Shown: positions 1-5,615 of the stretch, one piece after another
How positions within the stretch are numbered: the stretch's first letter is position 1
How the letters are laid out: each line of letters begins with the position of its first letter
Source of the DNA: Planctomycetota bacterium
Lineage (GTDB): Bacteria > Planctomycetota > Phycisphaerae > Phycisphaerales > SM1A02
Direction of reading: 5' to 3'
Assembly: GCA_009924765.1 (NCBI GenBank)
Contig: RFQW01000133.1
Location: 1 to 5,615, forward strand
DNA length: 5,615 nucleotides
Notes under the pieces: generated by a model
The model's input: only the letters and a program-made list of their open reading frames with translations
Database searches by the model: none
What the model was told of the DNA's origin: nothing
Made by a program: the position numbers and the translations under genes

Positions 1-2
1 TC

Positions 3-1316
3 GTTCCAACCGAAGTGTCGGCGACCGACGGGTCCTTCACCGACAAGGTGGTCATCACCTGGGCTGGGGCTTCAAGCAGCAGCTACAAGATCTTCCGCGC
101 CACGGGGTCGGGCACAGCCACGCAGATCGGCACGAGCGGCACCACATCGTTCAACGACACCACCGCCCTGCCTGCCACGCTGTACACGTATTCGGTGAGG
201 ACCACCTCGCCAAGCGGTGACAGTGCGTCAAGTCAGACCGACACGGGATGGGTGGGCCTGAGCGCACCCGCGACCGTGACCGCAAGCAAGGGCACCAGCA
301 GCACGGCAGTGAACCTGTCGTGGTCGGCCGTGAGCGGCGCGACGGGCTACACGGTGTATCGCGCGACTGGCCAGGTGGCTGGCACCCAGCTCGCCTCGAC
401 CACAGGCACCTCCTACGTGGATCAGACGGCCGAACCCGGCGCGTACTACACCTACACCGTCGCAGCCAACAGCGCGTTGGGCGCCTCCAGTACCAAGGGT
501 GATACCGGTTGGCGCATGCTGAGCGCACCAACCAGCGTCAGCGCCACCGATGGAACCGACACGAGCAGCGTGACGATCACCTGGGCAGCGCCGGCAGGTG
601 CCACGCGCTACTCCATCTTCCGCGCCGAAGGCACCGCCACCGCAGTGCTGATCGGCAGCACGCTCGCACCAGTCGTGTCGTTCACCGACACCAGCGCTGC
701 AGCGGCCAAGTTGTACACCTACTCGGTCAGCGCATGGGGAAGCACGGGTGCAGGCGAAAGCGCCCGCAGCGTGAGCAACACGGGCTGGCGCGGCATGGTG
801 CCCCCGACGGGCGTGAGCGCAAGTGATGGCACCAGCACCTCGCAGGTCACGATCAGCTGGAACGCGACCCTCGGCGCGGTGAGCTACCGGGTGTATCGCG
901 GCGCGACGCTGATCAGCTCCACGAATGGCCGCGCGATCCCCGACACGTCGGCCACGCCCGGCACCGTTTACGCCTACACCGTGGTGGCCGTCGGCCCCAC
1001 CGGCACGGGTGAAAGCGCCCGAAGCGGTGCCGACAACGGGTGGCGCAATCTCTCCGCACCCACGGGCCTGGTGGCCACCAAGAATCTCGCCACCAAGATT
1101 CAGGTGCGGTGGAACAGCGTGAGCAGTGCAACCGGCTACTCGGTGTACCGCGGCACTTCGGCGTCGTCGATGGCGTTCCTGGCCATCGCGTCGGGTGCGA
1201 CCTATGACGACACGACGGCGGTTGCAGGCACCACCTACTACTACGCGGTGAGCACCCGCAGCGCCGGCGGCGACAGCGTGCGCAGCAACACCGACACCGG
1301 CGTGCGCGTGGCCAGC
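3..1316 (+). repeat. Tandem array of five FN3 repeat units with a T-G-W linker signature
   Basis: Five diverged tandem units lie at about 3-260, 261-521, 522-797, 798-1052 and 1053-1316. They are 86, 87, 92, 85 and 88 codons long by my count. Each begins [SV]-[AP]-P-x-x-[VL]-x-A and the first four end with [DN]-[TN]-G-W-[RV]-x-[LM]; the last ends TDTGVRVAS, having lost the Trp. Units 3 and 4 share a GESARS stretch near their ends and are the most alike, suggesting a relatively recent duplication or exchange between them. The units are similar in protein sequence but not identical in DNA, so the array is old enough to have diverged. It probably continues left of the window, because unit 1 begins at the edge. 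Confidence 0.85.
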
Positions 1317-1805
1317 CTGCTGGGCGGCAACGATCCCAAGCCGGGTGATGCGGGCGCGGGCGACGGCGCTGCACCAGGCACCACCGCTCCCACCGAAGAG
1401 ACCGAGGAGCCTGCCCCGATGGGCGTGGAGCGCTACCTGCAGGTGGTGGCGGTGACCAAGGATGTGGCGGTTGCGTGCGCGGCCGCCACGACCGAGGCCA
1501 CCGAACTGCCTGCCGACGCGAGTCAGGCCGAGGACGGCACCGAAACCCCGTCGGCGCAGCCACCGGAGGAACCGAGCTTCATCGATCTGGACCAGAACGG
1601 CGAGGCCGACCTGTGCCAGTTGCGACGCGGCGACCTGGATCTGAACGGCACCATCAACGAGGGCGATCTGGCCCTGCTGCTGACCATGCTAGGTGAGGCG
1701 CCGGTGATGGGCTTCGGCGACCTGAACGATGACGGCGTGATCGATGCCACCGACGTGGCCGAACTCACCGCGCGGCAGGTGCCTGCGGAATCCACCACGC
1801 GCTGA
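3..1805 (+). CDS. Secreted multi-FN3 protein with dockerin-like calcium-binding C-terminus (5' partial)
   Basis: The reading frame is open to the left edge. The first complete codons (GTT CCA ACC GAA GTG) read VPTEV, matching the start of later repeat units (SAPTSVSATDG), so the GTG at 15 is internal and the true start lies outside the window. About 600 residues are visible: five FN3 units of about 85-92 residues (3-1316), an Ala/Pro/Thr/Glu-rich linker (about 1317-1577), then a calcium-loop region (1578 to about 1780). Each FN3 unit has a conserved Trp in strand B (ITW, LSW, ISW, VRW), a Y-x-[IV]-[FY]-R strand C and a Y-[TAY]-Y-[ST]-V-like strand F. Such modules normally act in adhesion, carbohydrate binding or spacing on exported proteins. 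No catalytic domain is visible, though one could lie upstream. Export is inferred from the architecture because the N-terminus is missing. It ends 28 bp before the convergent tyrS stop. Family assignment is firm; the specific role is unknown. Confidence 0.9.
   Translation, partial: VPTEVSATDGSFTDKVVITWAGASSSSYKIFRATGSGTATQIGTSGTTSFNDTTALPATLYTYSVRTTSPSGDSASSQTDTGWVGLSAPATVTASKGTSSTAVNLSWSAVSGATGYTVYRATGQVAGTQLASTTGTSYVDQTAEPGAYYTYTVAANSALGASSTKGDTGWRMLSAPTSVSATDGTDTSSVTITWAAPAGATRYSIFRAEGTATAVLIGSTLAPVVSFTDTSAAAAKLYTYSVSAWGSTGAGESARSVSNTGWRGMVPPTGVSASDGTSTSQVTISWNATLGAVSYRVYRGATLISSTNGRAIPDTSATPGTVYAYTVVAVGPTGTGESARSGADNGWRNLSAPTGLVATKNLATKIQVRWNSVSSATGYSVYRGTSASSMAFLAIASGATYDDTTAVAGTTYYYAVSTRSAGGDSVRSNTDTGVRVASLLGGNDPKPGDAGAGDGAAPGTTAPTEETEEPAPMGVERYLQVVAVTKDVAVACAAATTEATELPADASQAEDGTETPSAQPPEEPSFIDLDQNGEADLCQLRRGDLDLNGTINEGDLALLLTMLGEAPVMGFGDLNDDGVIDATDVAELTARQVPAESTTR
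1578..1781 (+). other. Dockerin-like / EF-hand calcium-loop domain at the C-terminus of the FN3 protein
   Basis: Three Asp/Asn-rich loops follow one another: DLDQNGEADLCQ (from about 1584), GDLDLNGTINEGDLALLL (from about 1629) and GDLNDDGVIDATDVAEL (from about 1716). The last two follow the D-x-[DN]-x-[DN]-G-x-[IV]-[DN]-x-x-D pattern of dockerin type I calcium loops, each followed by a short hydrophobic helix. The first resembles the DxDxNGxxDxC loops that often precede such domains in secreted planctomycete and proteobacterial proteins. In cellulosomal bacteria dockerins bind cohesins. Outside them, dockerin-like tails have less certain roles, probably calcium-stabilised anchoring or interaction. 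Cohesin binding cannot be claimed from this window. Confidence 0.75.
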
Positions 1806-1833
1806 CCGCGTTGCGCGAGCGTTGACTCTTTGT

Positions 1834-3117
1834 TCAGCCGCGTGCCACGCGCACGGCGTGCCACAGCTTCTTGCCGCGCTTCAGCAGGGCCACTTCGCCA
1901 TGCAGCAGGTGCGCGGTCTGCAGGCGACCCTCGGCGGCGGCCTTCTCGCCATTCACGCTGACGGCACCTGCGGCCAGGAATTCGCGCGCCTCGCGCTTGC
2001 TTGAAGCCAGCGACGTGGTGGGCAGCAGATCGAGCAGCGCCACACCCTCGCCCGCCAGTTGCGCGGCGGGAACCTCGGTGGTGGGCAGGTCGGTGATCAC
2101 GTCTTTCAGCAACGAGGCGCTCAGGCTGCGCACATCGCCGCTGAACAGCGCGGTGGCGGCGGCCTTGGCATGCGCGGTCTCGGTGGCGCCGTGCACCATG
2201 TCGGTCACGGCATCGGCGAGCGCGCGCTGCGCGGCGCGTTCCTGCGGCGCGGTCCTGTGCTGCGCTTCCAGCGCCTCGATCTCCTCGCGGCCCATGAAGG
2301 TGAACCAGCGCAGCAGCTGCCCCACCTGGTCGTCGGCGGCGTTCAGGAAGAACTGGTGGAAGCGGTACGGGCTGGTCTTCTCGGCGCTCAGCCACACGTT
2401 GCCCGACTCGCTCTTGCCGAACTTGGTGCCGTCGCTCTTCAGCAGCAGCGGCGCGGTGGCGCCGAAGGCATGCGCGCCGGTGACGCGGCGGATCAGGTCC
2501 ACGCCGCTCACGATGTTGCCGAACTGGTCGCTGCCGCCCACCTGCAGCGTGCAGCCCGCGGCGCGGTGCAGGTGCAGGAAGTCGTAGGCCTGCAGGATCA
2601 TGTAGCTGAACTCGGTGTAGCTGATGCCCTGCTCGCGGCCCTCGAGCCGGCTGGACACGCTGTCGCGCGCGATCATCTGGTTCACGCTGAAGTGCTTGCC
2701 CACGTCGCGCAGCATGTCGATGTAGCCGAGGCCTCCCAGCCAGTCGGCGTTGTTCACGATGCGCGCAGCGTTCGAACCGGTGAAGTCGAGCAGGCGCTGC
2801 ATCTGCGCCTTCTGGCCGTTCAGGTTGTGCTGCACGCGGTCGGCGTCGAGCAGCGTGCGCTCGCTGGCCTTGCCGCTTGGGTCGCCGATCATGCCGGTGG
2901 CGCCGCCCACCACCGCGATCGGGGTGTGGCCGCAGCGCTGCAATCTCGCCAGCAGCACCACGCTGACAAGGTTGCCCACAGTGAGGCTGTCGGCGGTCGG
3001 GTCGAAGCCGCAGTAGCCCGTGCGACTGCCGCTGGCCAGGTGCGCCGCGAGTCCGTCCGTGGCCTGGTGCAGCATGCCGCGCCAGGCCAGTTCGCCGAGG
3101 TAGTCGCCGTGGGGCAT
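1834..3117 (-). CDS. tyrS: Tyrosyl-tRNA synthetase
   Basis: This cytoplasmic enzyme activates tyrosine with ATP and attaches it to tRNA-Tyr. From the ATG at 3117 the protein is 427 residues, close to the usual bacterial TyrRS length. Visible features are the Rossmann start YCGFDPTADSL (35-45), the HIGH-equivalent TVGN (46-49), GGATGMIGDPSGK (71-83), the tyrosine pocket segment EFSYMILQAYDF (169-180), GGSDQFGN (194-201), the KMSKS-equivalent KFGKS (232-236) followed by SGNVW and KTSPY, and a C-terminal S4-type RNA-binding domain (about 360-427). The HIGH-equivalent motif is unusual: Thr stands where His45 occurs in the Geobacillus enzyme. A GTG at 3144 would add nine residues and has AGGAG (3148-3152), but only 3 nt away. 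The ATG start gives the family-typical N-terminus and is preferred. It converges with the FN3 gene and diverges from the ClpP-like gene. Confidence 0.97.
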   Translation of the reverse strand: MPHGDYLGELAWRGMLHQATDGLAAHLASGSRTGYCGFDPTADSLTVGNLVSVVLLARLQRCGHTPIAVVGGATGMIGDPSGKASERTLLDADRVQHNLNGQKAQMQRLLDFTGSNAARIVNNADWLGGLGYIDMLRDVGKHFSVNQMIARDSVSSRLEGREQGISYTEFSYMILQAYDFLHLHRAAGCTLQVGGSDQFGNIVSGVDLIRRVTGAHAFGATAPLLLKSDGTKFGKSESGNVWLSAEKTSPYRFHQFFLNAADDQVGQLLRWFTFMGREEIEALEAQHRTAPQERAAQRALADAVTDMVHGATETAHAKAAATALFSGDVRSLSASLLKDVITDLPTTEVPAAQLAGEGVALLDLLPTTSLASSKREAREFLAAGAVSVNGEKAAAEGRLQTAHLLHGEVALLKRGKKLWHAVRVARG

Positions 3118-3198
3118 GGGGCGGAGTTTAGCGGGATCAGGCACGGGCTCCTGAATGTGCGATTGTTCTCAGCCTCCGCCGGCTTTAGACTCCTTCAA
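3118..3198. promoter_or_regulatory. Divergent intergenic region between tyrS and the ClpP-like gene, with a possible leaderless -10 for tyrS
   Basis: This 81 bp stretch must hold the start signals of both flanking genes if each has its own promoter. On the minus strand, TAAACT (plus coordinates 3125-3130) fits a TANNNT -10 element. It ends 7 nt before the tyrS ATG, which would place transcription start at about the A of that ATG and give a leaderless message; no -35 is recognisable. On the plus strand the best candidate is TTGTTC (3163-3168) and TTTAGA (3184-3189) with a short 15 nt spacer, ending only 9 nt before the ClpP-like ATG. No Shine-Dalgarno sequence is seen before that ATG. A T-box or other long leader for tyrS does not fit in this space. 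Confidence 0.3.
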
Positions 3199-4425
3199 AT
3201 GGTGATCCGGCGCCTCCACTCAAATCGGGCCTGCCTCTTCCTGACTGCGCAAATCTGTCTTTGGTCCACAGCAGCGCTATTGGCGACCCCCTGCTCTGCA
3301 GCAACAATGTCTTCATCCAATAGCGCGCCCTCAATCGCCAATAGTGACGCGGCAATTGTCTACGTGCTGAAGTTGCACGGCACTGTCGGAAAGATCCCGG
3401 GAGATCGTTCCGGCCTTCGTGCCATCACTTCTGAAGCGCTAGGCACCGGGCTGGAGAAGGCCCGCAAGGCAAATGCCGCGGTGGTTGTTCTTGACATCGA
3501 TGGTCCTGGCGGGCTTGTCAGCGAGATGCAAGAAATGATTCAAGTTCTCCTGAAGGCGCAAATCGGCGGAATGCGGATCGTCGCATATCCGCGTGATGCC
3601 TTTAGTGCTTGGTCTATCGTTGCGCTCGCTTGCAAAGAAATCATTGTGACTCCAACCTCTCGCATGGGCGCTGCTGTAACAATTCGAAAGGTGGGGTCAG
3701 AGTATGTAGAGGCCCCCGAGGGCGTCGACGCCATCTCTCAAAAATTTGCCGCCCCATGGCACGCCCTCTGTCGACAAATCAATGATCTGACCCGGCGTCC
3801 TCCATGCATCGCGGACGCGATGATGATTCAGGAGAACGAGTTGTGGTGGAGCCCCTCCCAAGGGTTCTCGGACAAAAGAGGTGTGGGCGCCGACTGGGAG
3901 TGTCTTGATGATGCGATTAAAGTGTGTTGCCTTACGGGGACGGAGATGGTTCGTACGAAGCTCGCGCTCGGAAGCGCCAAAAATGATGACGAATTGCCGG
4001 CGCTTCTTAATTGCGGGCAGAATGCGCAGATAAAGATCGATCAGCAACCAGCCGTCGCTGCGGCACCGAAAACTGCGACCAACAAGCCTGCTGATCTCCG
4101 GCCAGCTGCGGAGCGCGTACGCAACGCGCTCTCATTTTCCGGGATGGTGAATTTTGATCGACAATTGATCGAGGGTAAGCCGCGCAGGCAGGAGACCGAT
4201 GAGGACATCGCAAAGCGCGTGAATCGTGAACTAAATAAGGTCCTGCGCACCCTGCCAGACGCTCAAAGTGTCACCTCTAATCAAGACTTTGCGGCCGATC
4301 TCGAAGAAACAAAAAATCTCCTGAGAGAAGCGATCCGCCACGCAAGCAAGAAGGCTTTCCCCGCATCCGCCGAGCGCCTGAGGGCTGCTCAAGCGGTAAT
4401 GCGGGAACTCGGCGGAACCTATTGA
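3199..4425 (+). CDS. Secreted ClpP/NfeD-like serine protease homologue of lower GC content
   Basis: The protein is 408 residues from the ATG at 3199. Residues 1-34 look like a Sec signal peptide: basic RR at 4-5, hydrophobic core at about 11-29, probable cleavage after PCSA. The mature part matches the ClpP/crotonase-fold class of NfeD and SppA: strand VYVLKLHGTVG (54-64), VVVLDIDGPGGLVSEMQEMIQ (95-115; GPGG as oxyanion turn), RIVAYPRDAFSAWS (126-139), then ALACKEIIVTPTSRMGAA (142-159). By alignment to the NfeD SAG motif, Ser136 is the nucleophile candidate and Lys182 (SQKFAAPWHALCRQ) the general base. CLTGTEMVRTKLALG (244-258) resembles the late LTAxEAxxxGL motif of SppA/NfeD. Residues about 281-408 are charged and helical, without a recognised domain. 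Seven Cys lie in the mature region. The longer open frame upstream is antisense to tyrS. Start choice is moderately sure: no Shine-Dalgarno is visible. Substrate is unknown, and a non-catalytic role is possible. Confidence 0.8.
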   Translation: MVIRRLHSNRACLFLTAQICLWSTAALLATPCSAATMSSSNSAPSIANSDAAIVYVLKLHGTVGKIPGDRSGLRAITSEALGTGLEKARKANAAVVVLDIDGPGGLVSEMQEMIQVLLKAQIGGMRIVAYPRDAFSAWSIVALACKEIIVTPTSRMGAAVTIRKVGSEYVEAPEGVDAISQKFAAPWHALCRQINDLTRRPPCIADAMMIQENELWWSPSQGFSDKRGVGADWECLDDAIKVCCLTGTEMVRTKLALGSAKNDDELPALLNCGQNAQIKIDQQPAVAAAPKTATNKPADLRPAAERVRNALSFSGMVNFDRQLIEGKPRRQETDEDIAKRVNRELNKVLRTLPDAQSVTSNQDFAADLEETKNLLREAIRHASKKAFPASAERLRAAQAVMRELGGTY

Positions 4426-4432
4426 TCCCCCC

Positions 4433-5521
4433 TCACTTCACCATCGCCGCGCTCTTGCTCTGGATCTTCGCCAGCATCTCGTTCCAGCTCTTCACGAAGC
4501 TGGCCGCGCCTTCCTGCTGCAGCTCGAGCGCGCAGGCGTCCACGCTGCAACCCACCTTCTCCATGGCCGCCAGCGTGCTGGGGCCATTGCCGCCGTCGGT
4601 GCGCAGCAGGCCTTCCATCTTGCCGTGGTCGAAGAACGCGTGCAGCGTCTCCTCGGGCATGGTGTTCACCGTGCGCGCCGCCGCCAGCGCGGTGACGTAC
4701 ATGCTGTCGGGAAGGCTGGGATCCTTGGTGCTGGTGCTGGCCATCAGCAGGCGCTGCGGACGCGCGCCCTTGTCCTGCAGGGCCAGGAAGCGGTCGCTGG
4801 CGTACAGCTGCGCGTAGGCCTGGTAGCAGCACTCGCCGATGGCGATGCCGGACTTGTTCTTCAGCGCGTCAGGCACCTTGGGGTTCACCTTCTTCTCCCA
4901 GCGGCTGATGAACACGCTGGCCACGCTCTCCACGCGCAGGCTCTTGCCTTCCTTGGCGCGACGCTCGAGGCCCTTCAGGTAGGCGTCGGCGGCGGCCAGA
5001 TACTGCTTGGGGCTGAACAGCAGCGTCACGTTCACGCTGATGCCGCGGTAGGTGAGTTCCTCGATGGCGGGCAGGCCCTCGGGCGTGCCTGGCACCTTGA
5101 TGAACAGGTTGGGGCGGTTCGCCTTGGCATGCAGCGCCACGGCCTGCTCGATGGTGGTCTTGGTGTCGCTGGCCAGCAGCGGGCTCACCTCAAGGCTCAC
5201 CCAGCCGTCGATGCCGCCGGTGCGCTCGTGCACGCCCTTGAAGGCGTCGGCCGCCTTGGTGAGGTCGGTGATGGCCAGCTCGAAGAACAGCTTCTCGCCG
5301 TCGATGCCCTTGGCCAGCAGCTCGTTGATCTGCGGGTCGTAGTCGTTGCTGCCGGTGATGGCCTTCTCGAAGATGGTGGGGTTGCTGGTCAGGCCCACCA
5401 CGCTCCAGTTGTGGATGTACTCGGCCAGCTTGCCGGTGGCCAGCATGCTGCGGGTGATGTTGTCGACCCAGATGCTCTGGCCGGCGATGGAAAGAAGGCT
5501 GGTGGCGCGTGGATTCGACAT
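4433..5521 (-). CDS. tal: Transaldolase (about 360-residue mycobacterial-type family)
   Basis: Transaldolase moves a dihydroxyacetone unit from sedoheptulose 7-phosphate to glyceraldehyde 3-phosphate in the non-oxidative pentose phosphate pathway, in the cytoplasm. The protein is 362 residues, typical of the longer single-domain family rather than the short FSA-like or TalB types. Family marks in order: QSIWVDNITR (15-24, Asp20), GLTSNPTIFEKAI (43-55), GWVSLEVSP (106-114, Glu111), LFIKVPGTPEG (139-149, Lys142 the Schiff-base lysine by family alignment), ISVNVTLLFS (161-170), ASVFISRWEK (201-210), LLMASTSTKDP (258-268) and TMPEETLHAFFDHG (287-300). All expected catalytic positions appear present. 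The ATG at 5521 is supported by AAGGAG 8 nt upstream. The gene lies head-on to the ClpP-like gene, with 7 bp between stops. No other pentose phosphate gene is identifiable in the window. Confidence 0.97.
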   Translation of the reverse strand: MSNPRATSLLSIAGQSIWVDNITRSMLATGKLAEYIHNWSVVGLTSNPTIFEKAITGSNDYDPQINELLAKGIDGEKLFFELAITDLTKAADAFKGVHERTGGIDGWVSLEVSPLLASDTKTTIEQAVALHAKANRPNLFIKVPGTPEGLPAIEELTYRGISVNVTLLFSPKQYLAAADAYLKGLERRAKEGKSLRVESVASVFISRWEKKVNPKVPDALKNKSGIAIGECCYQAYAQLYASDRFLALQDKGARPQRLLMASTSTKDPSLPDSMYVTALAAARTVNTMPEETLHAFFDHGKMEGLLRTDGGNGPSTLAAMEKVGCSVDACALELQQEGAASFVKSWNEMLAKIQSKSAAMVK

Positions 5522-5529
5522 GGTGGTGG

Positions 5530-5535
5530 CTCCTT
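5530..5535 (-). promoter_or_regulatory. Ribosome binding site of tal
   Basis: Read on the minus strand this is AAGGAG, followed by 8 nt (CCACCACC) and the ATG at 5521. It is the strongest Shine-Dalgarno match to a start codon in the window and fixes the tal start. It also shows that this organism uses Shine-Dalgarno initiation for at least some genes, which contrasts with the weak sites before tyrS and the ClpP-like gene. Confidence 0.8.
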
Positions 5536-5548
5536 GGTTGAAGCGGCG

Positions 5549-5578
5549 ATGCTAGCGAACTTCGCGCCATCACCGCAA
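5549..5578 (-). promoter_or_regulatory. Possible sigma70-type promoter of tal
   Basis: Read on the minus strand, TTGCGG (5573-5578) and TAGCAT (5549-5554) are separated by 18 nt. The -35 matches TTG of TTGACA and the -10 keeps TA and AT of TATAAT. It would start transcription at around 5540-5543 and give a short leader carrying the AAGGAG site. In a high-GC genome such partial matches arise by chance, so the call rests mostly on position. Confidence 0.35.
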
Positions 5579-5587
5579 AGGTTGCGT

Positions 5588-5614
5588 TCAGACGAAGTCG
5601 CCCGCGGCGGCGTA
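5588..5614 (-). CDS. Possible 3' end of an upstream gene (C-terminal fragment)
   Basis: On the minus strand the codons TAC GCC GCC GCG GGC GAC TTC GTC TGA read YAAAGDFV then stop. All eight sense codons end in G or C, as expected for a real gene in this high-GC genome. The stop lies 66 bp before the tal ATG, a plausible spacing for a same-strand upstream neighbour. Eight residues are too few to name a family, and a chance open frame of this length is common, so this is tentative. Confidence 0.3.
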   Translation of the reverse strand, partial: YAAAGDFV

Positions 5615-5615
5615 G

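Noticed and set aside
1839..1851. CGCGT-GCC-ACGCG inverted repeat near the convergent ends of the FN3 gene and tyrS, considered as a terminator
   Set aside because: The stem is only 5 bp, it lies within tyrS coding sequence, and no T-run follows on either strand.
1523..2395. Long minus-strand open frame spanning the FN3 3' end and the tyrS 3' half
   Set aside because: It is Arg/Ala-rich, out of frame with both real genes, and crosses their boundary. It is a shadow of high GC content.
2059..3198. A 380-codon open frame extending the ClpP-like gene upstream, antisense to tyrS
   Set aside because: It lies over the well-supported tyrS on the opposite strand, its translation is a low-complexity Ala/Gly/His/Val-rich product typical of high-GC shadow frames, and the signal peptide starting at 3199 marks a natural N-terminus.
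3286..3303. Lipobox at LLATPC in the ClpP-like signal peptide
   Set aside because: Thr-Pro before the Cys does not fit the L-[AS]-[GA]-C consensus. A signal peptidase I site after PCSA is more likely.
4433..5573. Several antisense and alternate-frame open frames across tal
   Set aside because: They are low-complexity products of GC-biased third positions in a strongly supported transaldolase gene, and none shows a recognisable domain.
1..5615. tRNA, rRNA, riboswitch, CRISPR, insertion sequence or attachment-site structures
   Set aside because: No cloverleaf, T-box, regularly spaced short repeats, transposase or terminal inverted repeats were seen on either strand by eye.

Overview
This is a high-GC bacterial chromosomal window holding four substantial genes and a possible fragment of a fifth. 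Two are housekeeping genes on the minus strand: a tyrosyl-tRNA synthetase (tyrS) and a transaldolase of the roughly 360-residue 'mycobacterial-type' family (tal). Two are exported proteins on the plus strand: the C-terminal part of a multi-domain fibronectin type III (FN3) surface or secreted protein, and a 408-residue secreted ClpP/NfeD-like protease homologue. The FN3 repeats with a T-G-W linker, the dockerin-like calcium-binding C-terminus and the periplasmic ClpP-class protein together resemble what I recall from Planctomycetota (Phycisphaerae-like lineages). A high-GC proteobacterium cannot be excluded. This placement is inference and rests on no database search.

Layout. Positions 3-1805 (+) encode the FN3 protein, open at the left edge: five FN3 units, an acidic low-complexity linker, then calcium-loop motifs. 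tyrS (1834-3117, -) converges on it with a 28 bp gap. An 81 bp divergent intergenic region (3118-3198) carries the start signals of both tyrS and the ClpP-like gene. The ClpP-like gene (3199-4425, +) runs convergently into tal (4433-5521, -), leaving 7 bp between the stop codons. tal has a clear ribosome binding site and a plausible promoter. At the right edge, nine in-frame codons (5588-5614, -) ending in TGA may be the tail of another gene.

The genes do not form an operon: orientations alternate, and no shared pathway links tyrosine charging, the non-oxidative pentose phosphate pathway and the two exported proteins. The most distinctive element is the ClpP-like gene. Its base composition is clearly lower in GC than both flanking housekeeping genes, and its protein shows a candidate Ser136/Lys182 catalytic pair behind a signal peptide. 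No RNA gene, CRISPR array, insertion sequence or convincing intrinsic terminator was seen.
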